A stretch of DNA of 64,000 nt from Perkinsus olseni. Lineage: Eukaryota; Perkinsozoa; Perkinsida; Perkinsidae. Shown in pieces: positions 1 to 10,735 of this stretch. The position numbers and the translations under genes are program-made. Position 1 is the stretch's first letter, and the number at the start of each line of letters is the position of its first letter. The notes beneath the pieces were generated by a model, which was not told where the DNA came from, did not search any database, and saw only the letters and a program-made list of their open reading frames with translations. The DNA lies in NCBI GenBank assembly GCA_013115135.1, contig JABANP010000175.1, positions 1 through 64,000 on the forward strand, in the 5' to 3' direction.

Positions 1-1669
1 TTCTAGTCGCCCACTTGCACTACACCGAAGGCAATTCTCATAATAATGACCTACGTGAGTTATTTCCGTTGCTAATATCACGACGACAGTGGCACGACGA
101 ATATACCACAAGTTACCACGGTTCCAACGCTTACTCCCTATACTTCAAGTATCAATCGGGCCATACCAAAGTTTTCACAAATCAGACCATCCTCATCCAC
201 TAGTCACAACTGCACACTGAAGGCTACCATCATGATAGTGACTCACGGATCATATGTTCATTGTTCCCATCGTGACGACAGCGGTATGACGACTATAAGC
301 CAAGTCAGCAAAGGAATTTTGAAGCCCCTCGAGAAACAAGCGCCAATATACTCCTCCCACCAATTCCAGTGTCGCCGAGGCAGATGTAATAAGCTCGGGC
401 GCAGAAGTTCAGACGTCGGAGTGCTACTTTCCCGAGAAGTCGCCACAACGTTCCCTTCTAGCGGCGTTCGTTACACCGCCCTACCCCACCACCGATACTA
501 CCGCTGAAAGTGCCGCCTCCCAGAAGGGATCCATAGCCTCAAACACTTCTTCCAAATCTGGGTCCTTGACCGCTTGCCCAGGAAGCCCTCCTCTATCCGC
601 CGCGGTCGACGAGGACCCTACGATACAACCAACTGTCATTAACCAGCTTCGACCTTGGATACTCTCCTACCGCCGAAAGTCCTAGCAGCGTTCTCAGCAT
701 GGCTAAAGTACATATCGCCGCGAGAAGAACTTGAGGCCCCATAATGAGCTCCCTGCGACCATCCACCACTTCCAAATACTGAATTACCTACACCGCACAG
801 CTGGTCGCTGGCAGCCCATCTGACCAGCACTTACTCCCGGTCCGTTGAAGTTCCTGCCATGCATGCGGGTTCTCTATAACGTAATTGACAAGTCGCCCGA
901 TGAGCTCTTGTTTCCTACCTCCCACGCGCAGTCGGAAGTGCCTAGTGACAAGTCCAAGATCCACCAGCCCACTCCGACCATCGGGTGCGACTACCGGGCT
1001 ATGTCCTTTAATTGGTCTATAGTACATTTACTGAACCATCGTTCATGGGCAGCAGCCACTGCAGGAGATGACTGCTGCCCTGCAGTGTTGGACGACATCT
1101 CGACGGGAGGAAAGGACGAAGAAACTCCACAAGAGAAAACTCGAGTGACCAAATGAACTCCTCAGGGAGACTTAATACTGCAGCAACTGGCACCTGCAAG
1201 AGTTTTTGAAGACCACTTTCGTGTATAATCGGCGTGACTGCCAGCGCCCTTAGTGCAGAAAGACTCGGCAAGTGTAAAATGTACAGCAATGACGTATAAG
1301 GGAAGCTCCAATCAAAGAAGGGGAACTCCTCACAGCCCAGAAGCGACGTCCCTTAAGCGCCGCATAAGTTCCTTCCATCAGCAGCGTCGACGAAGCTCAC
1401 TTTTACTGTGTTGAAAGCGCTATTGAAGCAGAAGGACTGCCAGAATCGTCCGCCCACAGAGCGACCTGCGGAAATTCAGTTTTTGGCCTGCGCACCAAAT
1501 CTTGACTCTCTAGCTTCACTTGCATTTCCCTTATTTTGTCAACGCAATATTGAAAAGTCCGGTCGTGTATGATTTTACGCAATGAATTCTGTTGAATAGA
1601 ACGACGTCAAGGCAGCGGCACTAACTAGGAGCCGATACACTCATAGTTTACTCGGTTTTTCTCCGCACG
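1..1669. other. No gene recognised, 1.67 kb
   Basis: Only short open frames (under about 105 codons) on both strands, overlapping each other, with no recognisable domain. Composition resembles the rest of the left third. A spliced gene of unknown family could be hidden here, but nothing supports one. Confidence 0.5.
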
Positions 1670-1930
1670 ATGGCTCGGCTTTTCCTCGAGAGATTTCTCA
1701 TCATCTCCGCTATTTTATTACACGGACTGGCCGTACGTGCACGCGGGAAGAGGAAAGATCACCGATTGATAAAAGCCTTGAAGAAGCCGTTCCACTGTGG
1801 CGCAGACGACGACTCGGGCACCACTAGCCCTTGCGTGTGTTACAGGAGCGAAGAGAAGCATGAATATTGTAGGAAATTGACCAGAGACCTGAAGACATGC
1901 TACAAGTGGTGTGAGCCTCGCGATGAGTGA
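1670..1930 (+). CDS. Small secreted cysteine-rich protein (86 aa)
   Basis: Complete single-exon frame from ATG at 1670 to TGA. Residues 1 to about 24 form a good signal peptide: a basic start (MARLFLERF), then a hydrophobic core (LIISAILLHGLAV). The predicted mature peptide is short, basic at its start (RGKRKDHR) and has six cysteines (HC, PCVC, EYC, KTC, KWC), an even number that could form three disulfides. No family was recognised. Inference: an extracellular peptide of a lineage-specific kind. It stands alone, with no recognised neighbour within several kb. Confidence 0.55.
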   Translation: MARLFLERFLIISAILLHGLAVRARGKRKDHRLIKALKKPFHCGADDDSGTTSPCVCYRSEEKHEYCRKLTRDLKTCYKWCEPRDE

Positions 1931-2117
1931 GGATAGCGTATTTACAAGGGTCCTCCTTACTTGCTGTACAATACAGCATCTTAAGAGCTATTGATGAATA
2001 GCAGTGTTGTTTGCCGCATACTATGCGTGTTGACGGAACCCTAGGAGATGTTGGTTCAGTGTGGCTGTCAATGGTCTACATGGGGCTGTTCACAATCATT
2101 CCAGGTGTTCATAGCTG

Positions 2118-3010
2118 CTAGCGAGGTTCCTGGCGGGCTCTGGCGTACGGACGGGGGGTCGTCATTAGGTCAACACCCGCCTTCTCTTTGCTCCGGTTTG
2201 TGATGTCCAGTTTGGTGGAGACATCGAGTACTTTGAATAGCCATTCCCTTTTTCTATCAGAACCAACAGCCTCTGCCAGTGGCCCAGTAGGAGTAATGCT
2301 GATGTAGGGGACCGCTTTCGGAAATTGTATGACGGTGACATAATGTCGCCAATACCGTATATCTCCGACAATTTTAGCTGCCAAAATTCAGCAACCATTG
2401 GTGACGATGCCTTTACCCTGGATTCCTTGCGAAATCTCGAAGGCGCCATTGACCCCTTTTTTCATCAAGATCAACAACCCTAAGGGATGATGCTGGATGG
2501 CCGTCAAACACTTCGAGTCGCCATTTTCCCCTTTTTCTATCATTTCAACATATCTTTGTTGAAAGATGAAGACCGCTAATGCAAGGTATTCGACCACCCA
2601 CTCGGCTGACCCGGTGGGTGGTCCGAGCGAACAGTTTTGGTCCCCAGTCTGACATCGTCGACTCGACTGACGATGCGAACAGATTATTCCACCCGGATGT
2701 CCTCGACCAACAAACCATCGATTAACCGCGATGATCCGAATCTATATTTCGATTGATGTGCTACTCCATCGGCTAAACCAATCCGGCTCCATATCAAGGA
2801 GTCAAGGCCAGACAACTTGTCTGAGACAAGCAGGAATCGTTCTGATTCAGAACTTCTGAACGACCGTGATGAGCACGCTAGTCGTGAGCAATTGATAACA
2901 TTGATAGAGGCTATCAATATCAACGCCTACTTGTGACAATTCCTGTGCATTGAAGTCGCTATTTTCCCCTTTCAGGATCGACATTCACAAGTAATGCCGA
3001 TACAGTATAT
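2118..3010. repeat. Cluster of diverged short repeats
   Basis: A module resembling AAGTCGCCATTTTCCCCTTT followed by a TATC/CATC-rich stretch recurs at about 2250, 2450, 2520 and 2960, with a related piece (CCTTTTTTCATCAAGA) at about 7020. The copies are imperfect and unevenly spaced, so this is not a clean tandem array. The open frames crossing it on the minus strand (2118-2597) give no recognisable domain. It may be the remnant of a dispersed element. Confidence 0.4.
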
Positions 3011-4152
3011 CGGATATACCGGATCGGTGTTGAGAACCAAAGTCGCAATGTTCCTCTTTTCCTCATCAGAATCGCAAACGCGGGTAGTGCAGAGTCCAGG
3101 TCACTCTAAGCGTACCATCTTCTTCATCTCCGAATATGAGTACAGGTCTGCCCCTCTTGCAAGAAACGTCATCGCGGGCTTGCAGAAGAGTTTCGAGGAG
3201 AGAATAATCAGGCGCCTTAGTAAGGCGGCCTTACCTGCCAGCGGGTGCTGGACTGATGGTGTCAATGACGGAGAGGTCTGCAGATCAGCCGAGTATATTG
3301 TACTCTGTATGGCATACAATGTTGGCTTCAGATGCGATGAGAGAGCACTACAGGAGCTTGATCGAGGAGGTTGAAGCCGAGGTCGAAGACGCTCAGGTCG
3401 CTGACGGAGATGGTGATATGAACAGCAACTCTGAGGCCTCAAGCCGTGATGAGAAAGGTAGTAGTGGCTAGTATCCACTGGCTTAGCCAGTCTGGCTACC
3501 TCCTGGACTGATTGGAGCTACCACGTAGCTCCAGTCATTCTATGAGGATAATAAAAGGCCCCGTCTTCTCTCCGGATCCGGCTCGTCCTCACGATGGGAG
3601 CAAAATCAGTGAGACTTCCGAGGAAAGTTGCCTGGGAAACAGAACCAATCCCGACGGAACCTCCCAGGAATCTGCTGGCGAAGATTCCGACTCCGATGCG
3701 TCGGATCGGGAAGAATACGAAGGCGAGCCTGAAGGCGAAGTGTCCGGGAGCGACGAATCAGATGAAGCACCCTTCGATGAAGAAGATGGTATATGTGATG
3801 GCGGCGGCGAAATGAGCAGAAGCTGCTGTGCCGTCGGCACAGTGCCGATATGTCCCCCCACCCTACTGGGGAAACCAGTGGAGCCACGTACCTCGACGTG
3901 TCTCCGATTGAAGAACCGTTACAAGTACTCAAACCGTCCTCTACTCTTTGGTCTCCCGACCAGTCTCCTATCTCTTCGCGAGTCGAGACGAGACCAACTG
4001 GTGCGCATGATGAGCTGGACGGTCCAGCCTGGACCGTCCAGCCTGGACGTGCTGGAGGATTTCCAGTGGAGGTACCGCAAATCTGTAATCTGGTCCGGAT
4101 CCATCCACCACTAGAGAGCGTTTCCCTGAGAGACACCGACATCATGGCGTAG
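2994..4152 (+). CDS. Possible acidic-protein exons, unrecognised
   Basis: Several overlapping plus-strand frames look more protein-like than chance. At 3256-3471 there is an acidic end (EEVEAEVEDAQVADGDGD). At 3600-3800 there is a run rich in Asp, Glu and Ser (EDSDSDASDREEYEGEPEGE). At 3850-4152 a third frame ends SVSLRDTDIMA. The frame changes between them, so either introns separate them or this is a decayed gene. No domain was identified, and the outer limits are only approximate. Confidence 0.25.
4016..4040. repeat. Near-perfect 25-bp palindrome
   Basis: TGGACGGTCCAG is followed directly by CCTGGACCGTCCA, its reverse complement apart from the centre. It lies inside the possible acidic coding region. 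Confidence 0.6.
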
Positions 4153-6072
4153 GGGGAAGGGGCGTCGAAGATCGTACCGTCGCCTGGCGACGGTCCAACA
4201 AACAATTCAGGTACGCTCGCAGCCGCGTGTTCAGGTTCATTACGGTATGGTACTGCGCTGCCGTAAAAGGATAAATTATCGCTCGATGCATCTACGGGGC
4301 AAGAAGCAGAGTGGAAAATGACGATCAGAGCTGTCTTAATGCACGTTATTTAGAGGCTCGAAATTCGAGCATGTGGTTCTCAGTGTTTGAGTCATCAATA
4401 GCTTCCCTCGCTTCTCCGCCAGCTCCTCCGACCCCTGATGCAAGGTCGTCCGATCAGGGGCGAGGAATCTAAGGAAAAGTCAAGTAACACTACTGCAATT
4501 CGTGGTTATGGGTACCTTTTCGTCAGGAGCTCGCGGGCACTCAATCTGCGAGGTGCTGGACTGTACCAAATTCGCCCGTAGGAGATCCCCCGATGGCATA
4601 GGCAGGTGAAGTGACTTCGGAGAGAAGCTGCTGGTCACTGTTCTACGCAAGCCTTTCTGTGATCAGGTACTGCATCGCACACGGCGGAGGGCGACGGTGT
4701 CGTCACCCTGCTTGCTAGTCTGCAAAATGGACTGGGATATTGCCAACGACATAGGGGCACAGCTGAAGCTTCACGCTCCATCTTTAGCGCAGTGAACTCT
4801 GTGAACTGCGACGAGATCCTTGGTGGCTACAGACCTTCAAATTCAAGGTGTTATTCGACACCATCTCAGATTTCTACTGGCGGACAGGGCACTGAGGGGA
4901 AGACTGAGTCTGAACGACTGCGCCTGAGCTAGCCCGAACCTCCTCAGTTAGTGGACTCGTCGACTGAGGCCTTTGTTCTTCAGGCGGACCTTCTTTCCGA
5001 TGAAATCCATCCCTTTCGCAGATTTGCGCCTGCCAGATATTGAGGGCTCAGGGCAAACCCATTGAGACCGTCAGCTATGCCCGAATACTGAATGCATTCA
5101 AATTCAGGTTTTAAGCACATCATTGCCGTTTCTCTGTGAGTCACAGACTGTGACTGGCCTTCGTGATACGAAGTAACTTCGTCGAAGTTCGTATAGCTCG
5201 CTGGCGGATGCCGTGAAATTATGCGTTCACGATGCCCACCAAGGAGCGATCAGTGCTTGCAAGGGAAGGCTCTCAGATGCTCAAGATGGTATGACCGAAC
5301 TGGCGAGGAGAGGGAAGTTCCCTCAGGGAACTCTAAGGGCTCTTTTCAGCTTGCTGTTTCTACCCTTTCAAGTATGGCTGGGCACTTTCCGCTCCGGTTC
5401 CGCTCCGGGTGCTAATTCCGTTCCGGTTTAGCCGGGACGGAACCTCGCTCGGTCAGAGAAATCCGTTTCCGGCTTCCGGGTTTCTTCCGTATTCCGTTTG
5501 TATTCCGGTTCGAGTTCTAGCTCGTGCTACGGTCAGGGGTGAGTGAGAGATTCTCTTATCGTGAGGGAGTAGGAAGGCCAAAACAGGTTCCTATTGCGTA
5601 TTTTCAGAGAAAAATTATGTTCTACCTCGAGCTATCGGAGTTTTCTGACATTTCGAGTATTCAACTCTGTGGACTGACAACCAGCTACATTTGTACTGCT
5701 CCGCAATGGAGGCTCCATTGATCTCCAGACCTGGGAAAAGCTCAAAAATTCTCGCACATGCCCCGAATACTCGCCGGAAGATACCCACTCTGGGTGACGC
5801 GGAAAACATCCCGGAGCGGAACGGAAAACCGGACTCCGGCTAAAACGGAACGGAAAAGGAATCGTCTAATTTTCTCAACCGTGCCCACCTATGCTTTCAA
5901 GAAAAATCTAACAGACAAGTTGTCTGAGACAACAAAAGGAGCTCGGGGCGGCGTATGAATCCTCTTGGAGGAGCCCCAGCCTACCCGGACCGAGTAGCTC
6001 GGGGCAAAATTACTATGTTGCGCATGGGAAAACACCCAGGGTGGTATTCACATTCATCCACGTCGAGAAAAA
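4153..6072. other. No gene; TTCCGG-rich inverted segments
   Basis: No supportable coding region. At 5385-5520 the plus strand is rich in TTCCG/CCGG words (CTCCGGTTCCGCTCCGGGTG). At 5805-5868 the same kind of sequence occurs in the opposite orientation (GGAGCGGAACGGAAAACCGG). The two form an imperfect inverted pair about 0.3 kb apart. A near-palindrome around TTGTCTGAGACAA occurs at about 5920 and again at about 2818. Confidence 0.4.
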
Positions 6073-6426
6073 ATGACCAAGAAGCTTTCTGAACAACTTC
6101 CTCTGCGAAAAAATCGGATCCCTGATATACTTTTGGAGATGCGACCATATAGCGCCCTCAGAGTGATAGACCTTAGTGATGCATTCACTTGTCTAGGAAA
6201 TAAATTCTCTGGGTTGACTGATACGAGAGCTTCGTGCGAAAGCAATAACTTCAAGACCTATCGATTTTTGAGCTCATTCCATGACTATGTTTGTCCCCTC
6301 AGACAGCCACATTTGATTAAGCCACAACTAGCAAGCCTCCTAACCCACCCCCCTCGACCCCGCGGTAACCTTAATACTCGTGTGATGAAGAATTATATAG
6401 ATGATATCCTTATCGCTGGTATGTGA
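6073..6426 (+). pseudogene. Reverse-transcriptase fragment of a retroelement
   Basis: One open frame of about 117 codons contains two reverse-transcriptase signatures in the right order. A motif-A-like segment reads ALRVIDLSDAF (Asp in D-x-x-x-A-F context), and a catalytic YIDD box at 6394-6405 is followed by ILIAG. The spacing (about 70 residues) fits an LTR-retrotransposon polymerase, but much of the palm between the motifs is not recognisable. No protease, RNase H, integrase or terminal repeats were found nearby. I read it as a decayed, truncated copy. The superfamily (Ty3-like, Ty1-like or other) cannot be decided from this piece. Confidence 0.6.
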
Positions 6427-7831
6427 ACGATAAGTGGCGACCTCAACTACGTGACCAACCTCCCGCCATCATGTTCCTTCAAGGCGGTGCCTGAAAAGAA
6501 GAAGGTTATTGATCATCAATAACCATCAGTAGTTGATGATCTACCACGAGAAGATATTCTAAGTGTCACTATCGTCAATAAGTCTCGTCAAAGATATCTA
6601 ACGTTAAGCAAAGGACGGCATAAGGAAGCGAGTGCAAGAAGCATCTATTCTCCCCACTAGTAAACGGCGCCTTGACTTATGCTGATATTGCGTCTGCCAC
6701 TGACAAGATTCCCAAGTACTCGGAAGGTCTTGACTCGAGAGTCCCGAGTCGAGACTCTTGAGCTACAAGGTGCAGTCTACTGTATTATACAGTCTGTATA
6801 GCAATGCATAGGGCCTATGCCATAGGGGGACTTCATCGAAGGCGAATCGCCCAATGAGACCAGAGTCTTGCATCAGCTGAGTAGGATCTCTTGCTCAGCC
6901 AACAACAGATACTGATATCAGGATCGCTTGCGAAAATTGCATGTCATCAATTCTAATCAATCTAATCAATCATTCTAATCTAATTCCCTTGCAAAACCTC
7001 GTTAACCCTCCTGGCCATATTTCCTTTTTTCATCAAGAATCTTGATCCTGGTCAACTTTCACAACCAGTGATTGTCAACCACTTGTAATGGGTAATGAAT
7101 CATTAGTGATGTTGCCCGTAAATTATATTGGACCGCTTCCGCATCTATCACTGGTCAAACAACGAGGTTGACCTGGAGGCATTCAACAGAGCCGGCATGG
7201 TCTGCTCAACAGACTCTGTTGCAAGATTAGGGCCTAATCGTTGGGTGCCGCTCAATGGGCGTACGGCAAGTCCGGGTTACCGTCATTCGACATCTCACCA
7301 ATCTCGAGCCGTCACCGTACACTCAGTAGAAGAAGAGTGGGGGTTTTTACCATTCTTCTACCAGACTCGCTGACGCGAGTGGTGCAGGTTCCGACTCGGT
7401 CCGAGCTCTCTCGCCTGCGCGGTGTCGCGCGAGAGTCTCGCGGCTAGACTTTGCCGTCCCAGAGCCCGTAGCCTAGGGAATGGAACCCAGTCACTGGGTC
7501 GCTTCAAGTTGGAGCCTTGAACCCGACTGGATTAACTCAATTAAATCAAGTTGAGTCAACTTAGTTGACGTTCAACCGAACACTCAAATTCGCTGAGACT
7601 CAGCAGCTCAGTCAAACTCCGCTTAAGGACGATCTTTTGTAATCAGTGGCATCACTGCCGAGCCTCCACTCCGTAGCCTCGACTCGCGAGCCATCACTCC
7701 GACGAAGTAGAAGTGGGATCAGTCTGGCAAAAAGGGCATTGGCCACCATCTCGGAGGCGCCAATCAAACTGCTCTAATTTCTTACTCCCTGGGGGGCTGC
7801 ACGCCCTAGGACTATCGCTGCCACCTCCTTC
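6427..7831. other. No gene; low-complexity GACTC/TTGACT-rich stretch
   Basis: No coding region supported. An inverted repeat around GACTCGAGAGTCCCGAGTCGAGACTC lies at about 6730-6755. From about 7500 to 7620 the sequence is dominated by AAGTTGAGTCAACTT-like words. The remainder is unremarkable intergenic sequence. Confidence 0.4.
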
Positions 7832-8268
7832 TCAAGCAGGCTTCGTGGCTTGGCAAGACGCAGCTCTAGTCTCTGACATCAGGTGACAGGCTCGAATGTA
7901 AAGCAGTTGCAATTCGAACCTAGATTTCTCGATTCGAGAAATCTGCAAGATATGTGCAGTTTGGCGAATTCTTCGAGAAGCTTCCAAAAATTCGAAGAAT
8001 TCTTCTTCGATCCGCTCTTCTTCGAACCGGGCACGCATCAGCAAAGTTCGCCTCACCGCTGACACTTGAGCGCCTCGTGCTGCCCATTTCTGCAATGTCT
8101 CTGCCATGAGAGTATGCCCGAAGTCTTCAAACCGAGCGCTGCTTGCTATCAGCTTCTCAAACTGGTTGTTGAAGCTTACTGCATTTTGTAGAGCTACTAA
8201 TTGGTCCTGATCAGCGAGGTTTATTTCATGAACATGATTATATTGACCGAGATCGATGATAACTTATC
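7832..8268 (-). CDS. Helical coiled-coil exon, unknown protein
   Basis: A minus-strand open stretch of about 140 codons, rich in Glu, Arg, Leu and Ala. It opens after a likely splice acceptor near 8268 and includes NHVHEINLADQDQLVAL, then ARFEEERIEEEFFEFLEASR. Heptad-like spacing of hydrophobics suggests a long helix or coiled coil. No domain recognised. It lies just downstream, on the same strand, of LRR exons and may be the C-terminal part of the same gene. Confidence 0.35.
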
Positions 8269-8934
8269 ATTGATAGGCAGGCAAGTGCCATGACAGGAGA
8301 TTACACGTACACTGCCACCGAAGAACAATGCTATTCATTCGCATAAGCAGCTGATGCACCACGCCACTCACATCGGGGATAGGGTTCTGGTCAATAGCCA
8401 AACTCAAGAGAGTGAAGTTGGTCTCGCAAGCTGCGACAAGGGACCGACTGAGAAGGAATTTTCATCGATGAACGCTAGTACATGCCCACCCTCCAATCAT
8501 GCCAATGGAGTTCGAGAAGAGCACGAGTTTGACCAGAGACCCGCATGATTTCCCAGGCTCCGCCTTCGCCAAGCTTCGCGCAATGGCTTCCGCGCCTTCA
8601 TCTCCTGATTCATCGAGTTAGCAGATTTGACGAAATCAGACCAGGAGAGCTGAAGATATATCAGCCCGATCGATTCGACAGAATCTAAGGCCTACCGAGG
8701 ATTTTACCAATATAGTTGTATGGTATATCCAGGGTCATGAGATGTAAAAAGTTGTGCAGGGCCTTGGCCAACGCCCTACCTCCTCTCGGCAGAATTTCAC
8801 ATCTCGAAAGCCTGAAATGCGATGGTGGACTGTGGCGGTCGAGCAAGAAGTAACCCCGACAGAGCTAGTAGCGACTTTCAAGTCTGCAACTTCTAGGAGG
8901 GTCCCTTGCAGCTGCCCGCCTCACCTCAGAGTTC

Positions 8935-9650
8935 TCAGATCGGCGCAGTGAGCTAGCGCATCGCAGAGCAACTCTCCTCCTTCGGGGCCGATCGAATTTC
9001 CAGACAGATCGAACGACAGGAGCGGCATTGCTCTCAGCGGCTGATACAAAGACCAAAGTCATGATAAGATCCGTAGCAGACATCTCCCAACTCTGTCACA
9101 GCGCGATCAATTCTCCCTACTCATATCGCAGCACGACTCTCGCTGCAGGGTTCCGCAAGTGCGATCTCCGTAGCGAGCAGCCACTTGCAGAAGGATTGGC
9201 ACGATACTTCTGTGTCATTGAATTAAAGTCGTGTTGAAGATATCTCACTTTCACGAAGCTCCTGAGGCCTGCGAGGTCGTATGTACGGCCCCTAGCCACA
9301 GGAGAGCTGGGCGACGCAAAAGCGACCAGATTGTCCGACAAGTCGATGTGCTCCACTGTAAACTTCGAACACGCGCTCAGACATCTGGCAAGGACGAGTA
9401 TCTGTGGGAAGGCGAACCACTTCGTCTTCCCGACCCCTCTGGTGGTGACTACATCAGGGCTGCAAAGCTGTTTACTGTTGAGGTCAAGAGTGGTCATTTC
9501 TTGCAAGAGTGCGTAAAGAGGGAACTCGCCACCACTGATGCGGGCCGTACTATTTTCGAAGAGGGTGGCAAACTTTAGGAGGTATCTGAGAGTCCAAAAT
9601 CCAGAGTCCCACTGAGACTCAGTGACTGAGTTGTGGTAATGGCAGCTCAC
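8935..9650 (-). CDS. Leucine-rich-repeat protein exons (ribonuclease-inhibitor type)
   Basis: Minus-strand exons with LRRs of the ribonuclease-inhibitor-like kind. The clearest exon (8935-9040) lies between an acceptor (TATCAG) and a donor (GTGAGG); its core is LLSFDLSGNSIGPEGGELL followed by CDALAHCADLRTLR. An upstream exon (within 9117-9650) has MTTLDLNSKQL and FTVEHIDLSDNLV. Downstream, an intron of about 110 nt ends GCATTTCAG near 8815. Such repeats form curved protein-binding surfaces; the partner is unknown. A second copy of the clearest exon and its flanks lies at 18.6-19.3 kb. The full exon chain was not resolved, and it may join the kinase exons upstream or the coil exon downstream. 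Confidence 0.5.
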
Positions 9651-9744
9651 CGGCTGCCGAACGGCGACATTGGTATATCTCTGAGGTCCAGGCTGGTGGC
9701 CGGATCTACCATTACTTCTTCGCCAACGGCCTATCGATCATTGA

Positions 9745-10622
9745 TCAATAGTCAACCGGCGTGGGAAGACGACGTACAGCTGTCCAGGTTGAAAGTGCGT
9801 CTCTCAAGGCGCTCGGCAGCTGCTCAAGCTGCTCCTTGAGAAGCCGCAGTTGAGCGATCACATCCGCATATGTGTGCTCGCCTAATGCCGGAAATTCGGG
9901 AACTACTCGATGCCGCCCAACAGGCTCACTCTTCTGCACTCCCTCCATTAGTTCATCATCGTGATGATCGTCTTGAGATCCATCCACACTGAGGAGACAG
10001 TCATTAGGGCGTCAACCAGAGCAAGGCTTTTCAAGCGACCCCGAAATAATTTGGTACCGCCACCGAAGAGGCTTGTCAGAACATCATCACCTGTGAGTTG
10101 CAGGTGACTTGGAGAGCATCATCTCGATGATATCGATCAGCTCATCCGAAACCGCAGAAACAGGGCGCAGATCGGCGGGTCTGCATTGACAGTGTTGGGC
10201 GACGATTCGCTTTCTATATGCCTCCGACAGACCTTGCATCCTGAGCACCACGAGTAGCTCTTAGCAGTTTTTCGAAGGCTTCCACATACTGCTCCCACTT
10301 GAAGCTTCACAGTGCAGTCGAACTCCACGACTGATCGGAGTGCTTACTCGGCAGTCTCATCGAACCGTTCTCTTATTCCTTGCAAACTGTACTCCTCATC
10401 GTCCCACGGATACGGTGCCCGACCTTCCAGCTCAAGCGGTGGATCCTCCTCATCAGCATCTCTGGCAGAAGCCCCTTCGTGCTCAGGCAGGGACTCTTCC
10501 AGGGGCAACTCATTCTGCTTTGCTCCGAGGAACGGCGGGAGCAAGCACACACACTCAAACCTGAAGCCACCCCCGGAATACTTACCCCCTTTCGGGGCGC
10601 TCCGGGCAACATGGAGTCGCAA
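9745..10622 (-). CDS. Unrecognised minus-strand exons, acidic and helical
   Basis: Two stretches look coding. At 9745-9987 a helical segment reads YADVIAQLRLLKEQLEQL. At 10344-10622 a Pro/Glu/Asp-rich segment reads EESLPEHEGASARDADEED and continues to WDDEEYSLQGIRERFDE. They lie between the kinase exons upstream and the LRR exons downstream, on the same strand, so they may be a linker of one gene. No domain recognised. Confidence 0.3.
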
Positions 10623-10735
10623 ATTTATTTATTTCGATTCAGTCAGATAATTCAAACAAATAAACGTCCGAGGAAAATTTTCTGAGCTTGTTCGCCTTGC
10701 TGAGCAAGTCAAGTCAATTTCCTTGACGAACTCAC

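Noticed and set aside
3606..4205. Minus-strand frame of 199 codons
   Set aside because: Arises as complement of an acidic Ser-rich plus-strand stretch; Ser/Arg/Pro-rich with no domain.
5165..5200. loxP-like palindrome (ATACGAAGTAACTTCGTCGAAG)
   Set aside because: Imperfect arms, wrong spacer and no recombinase nearby; chance or local palindrome.
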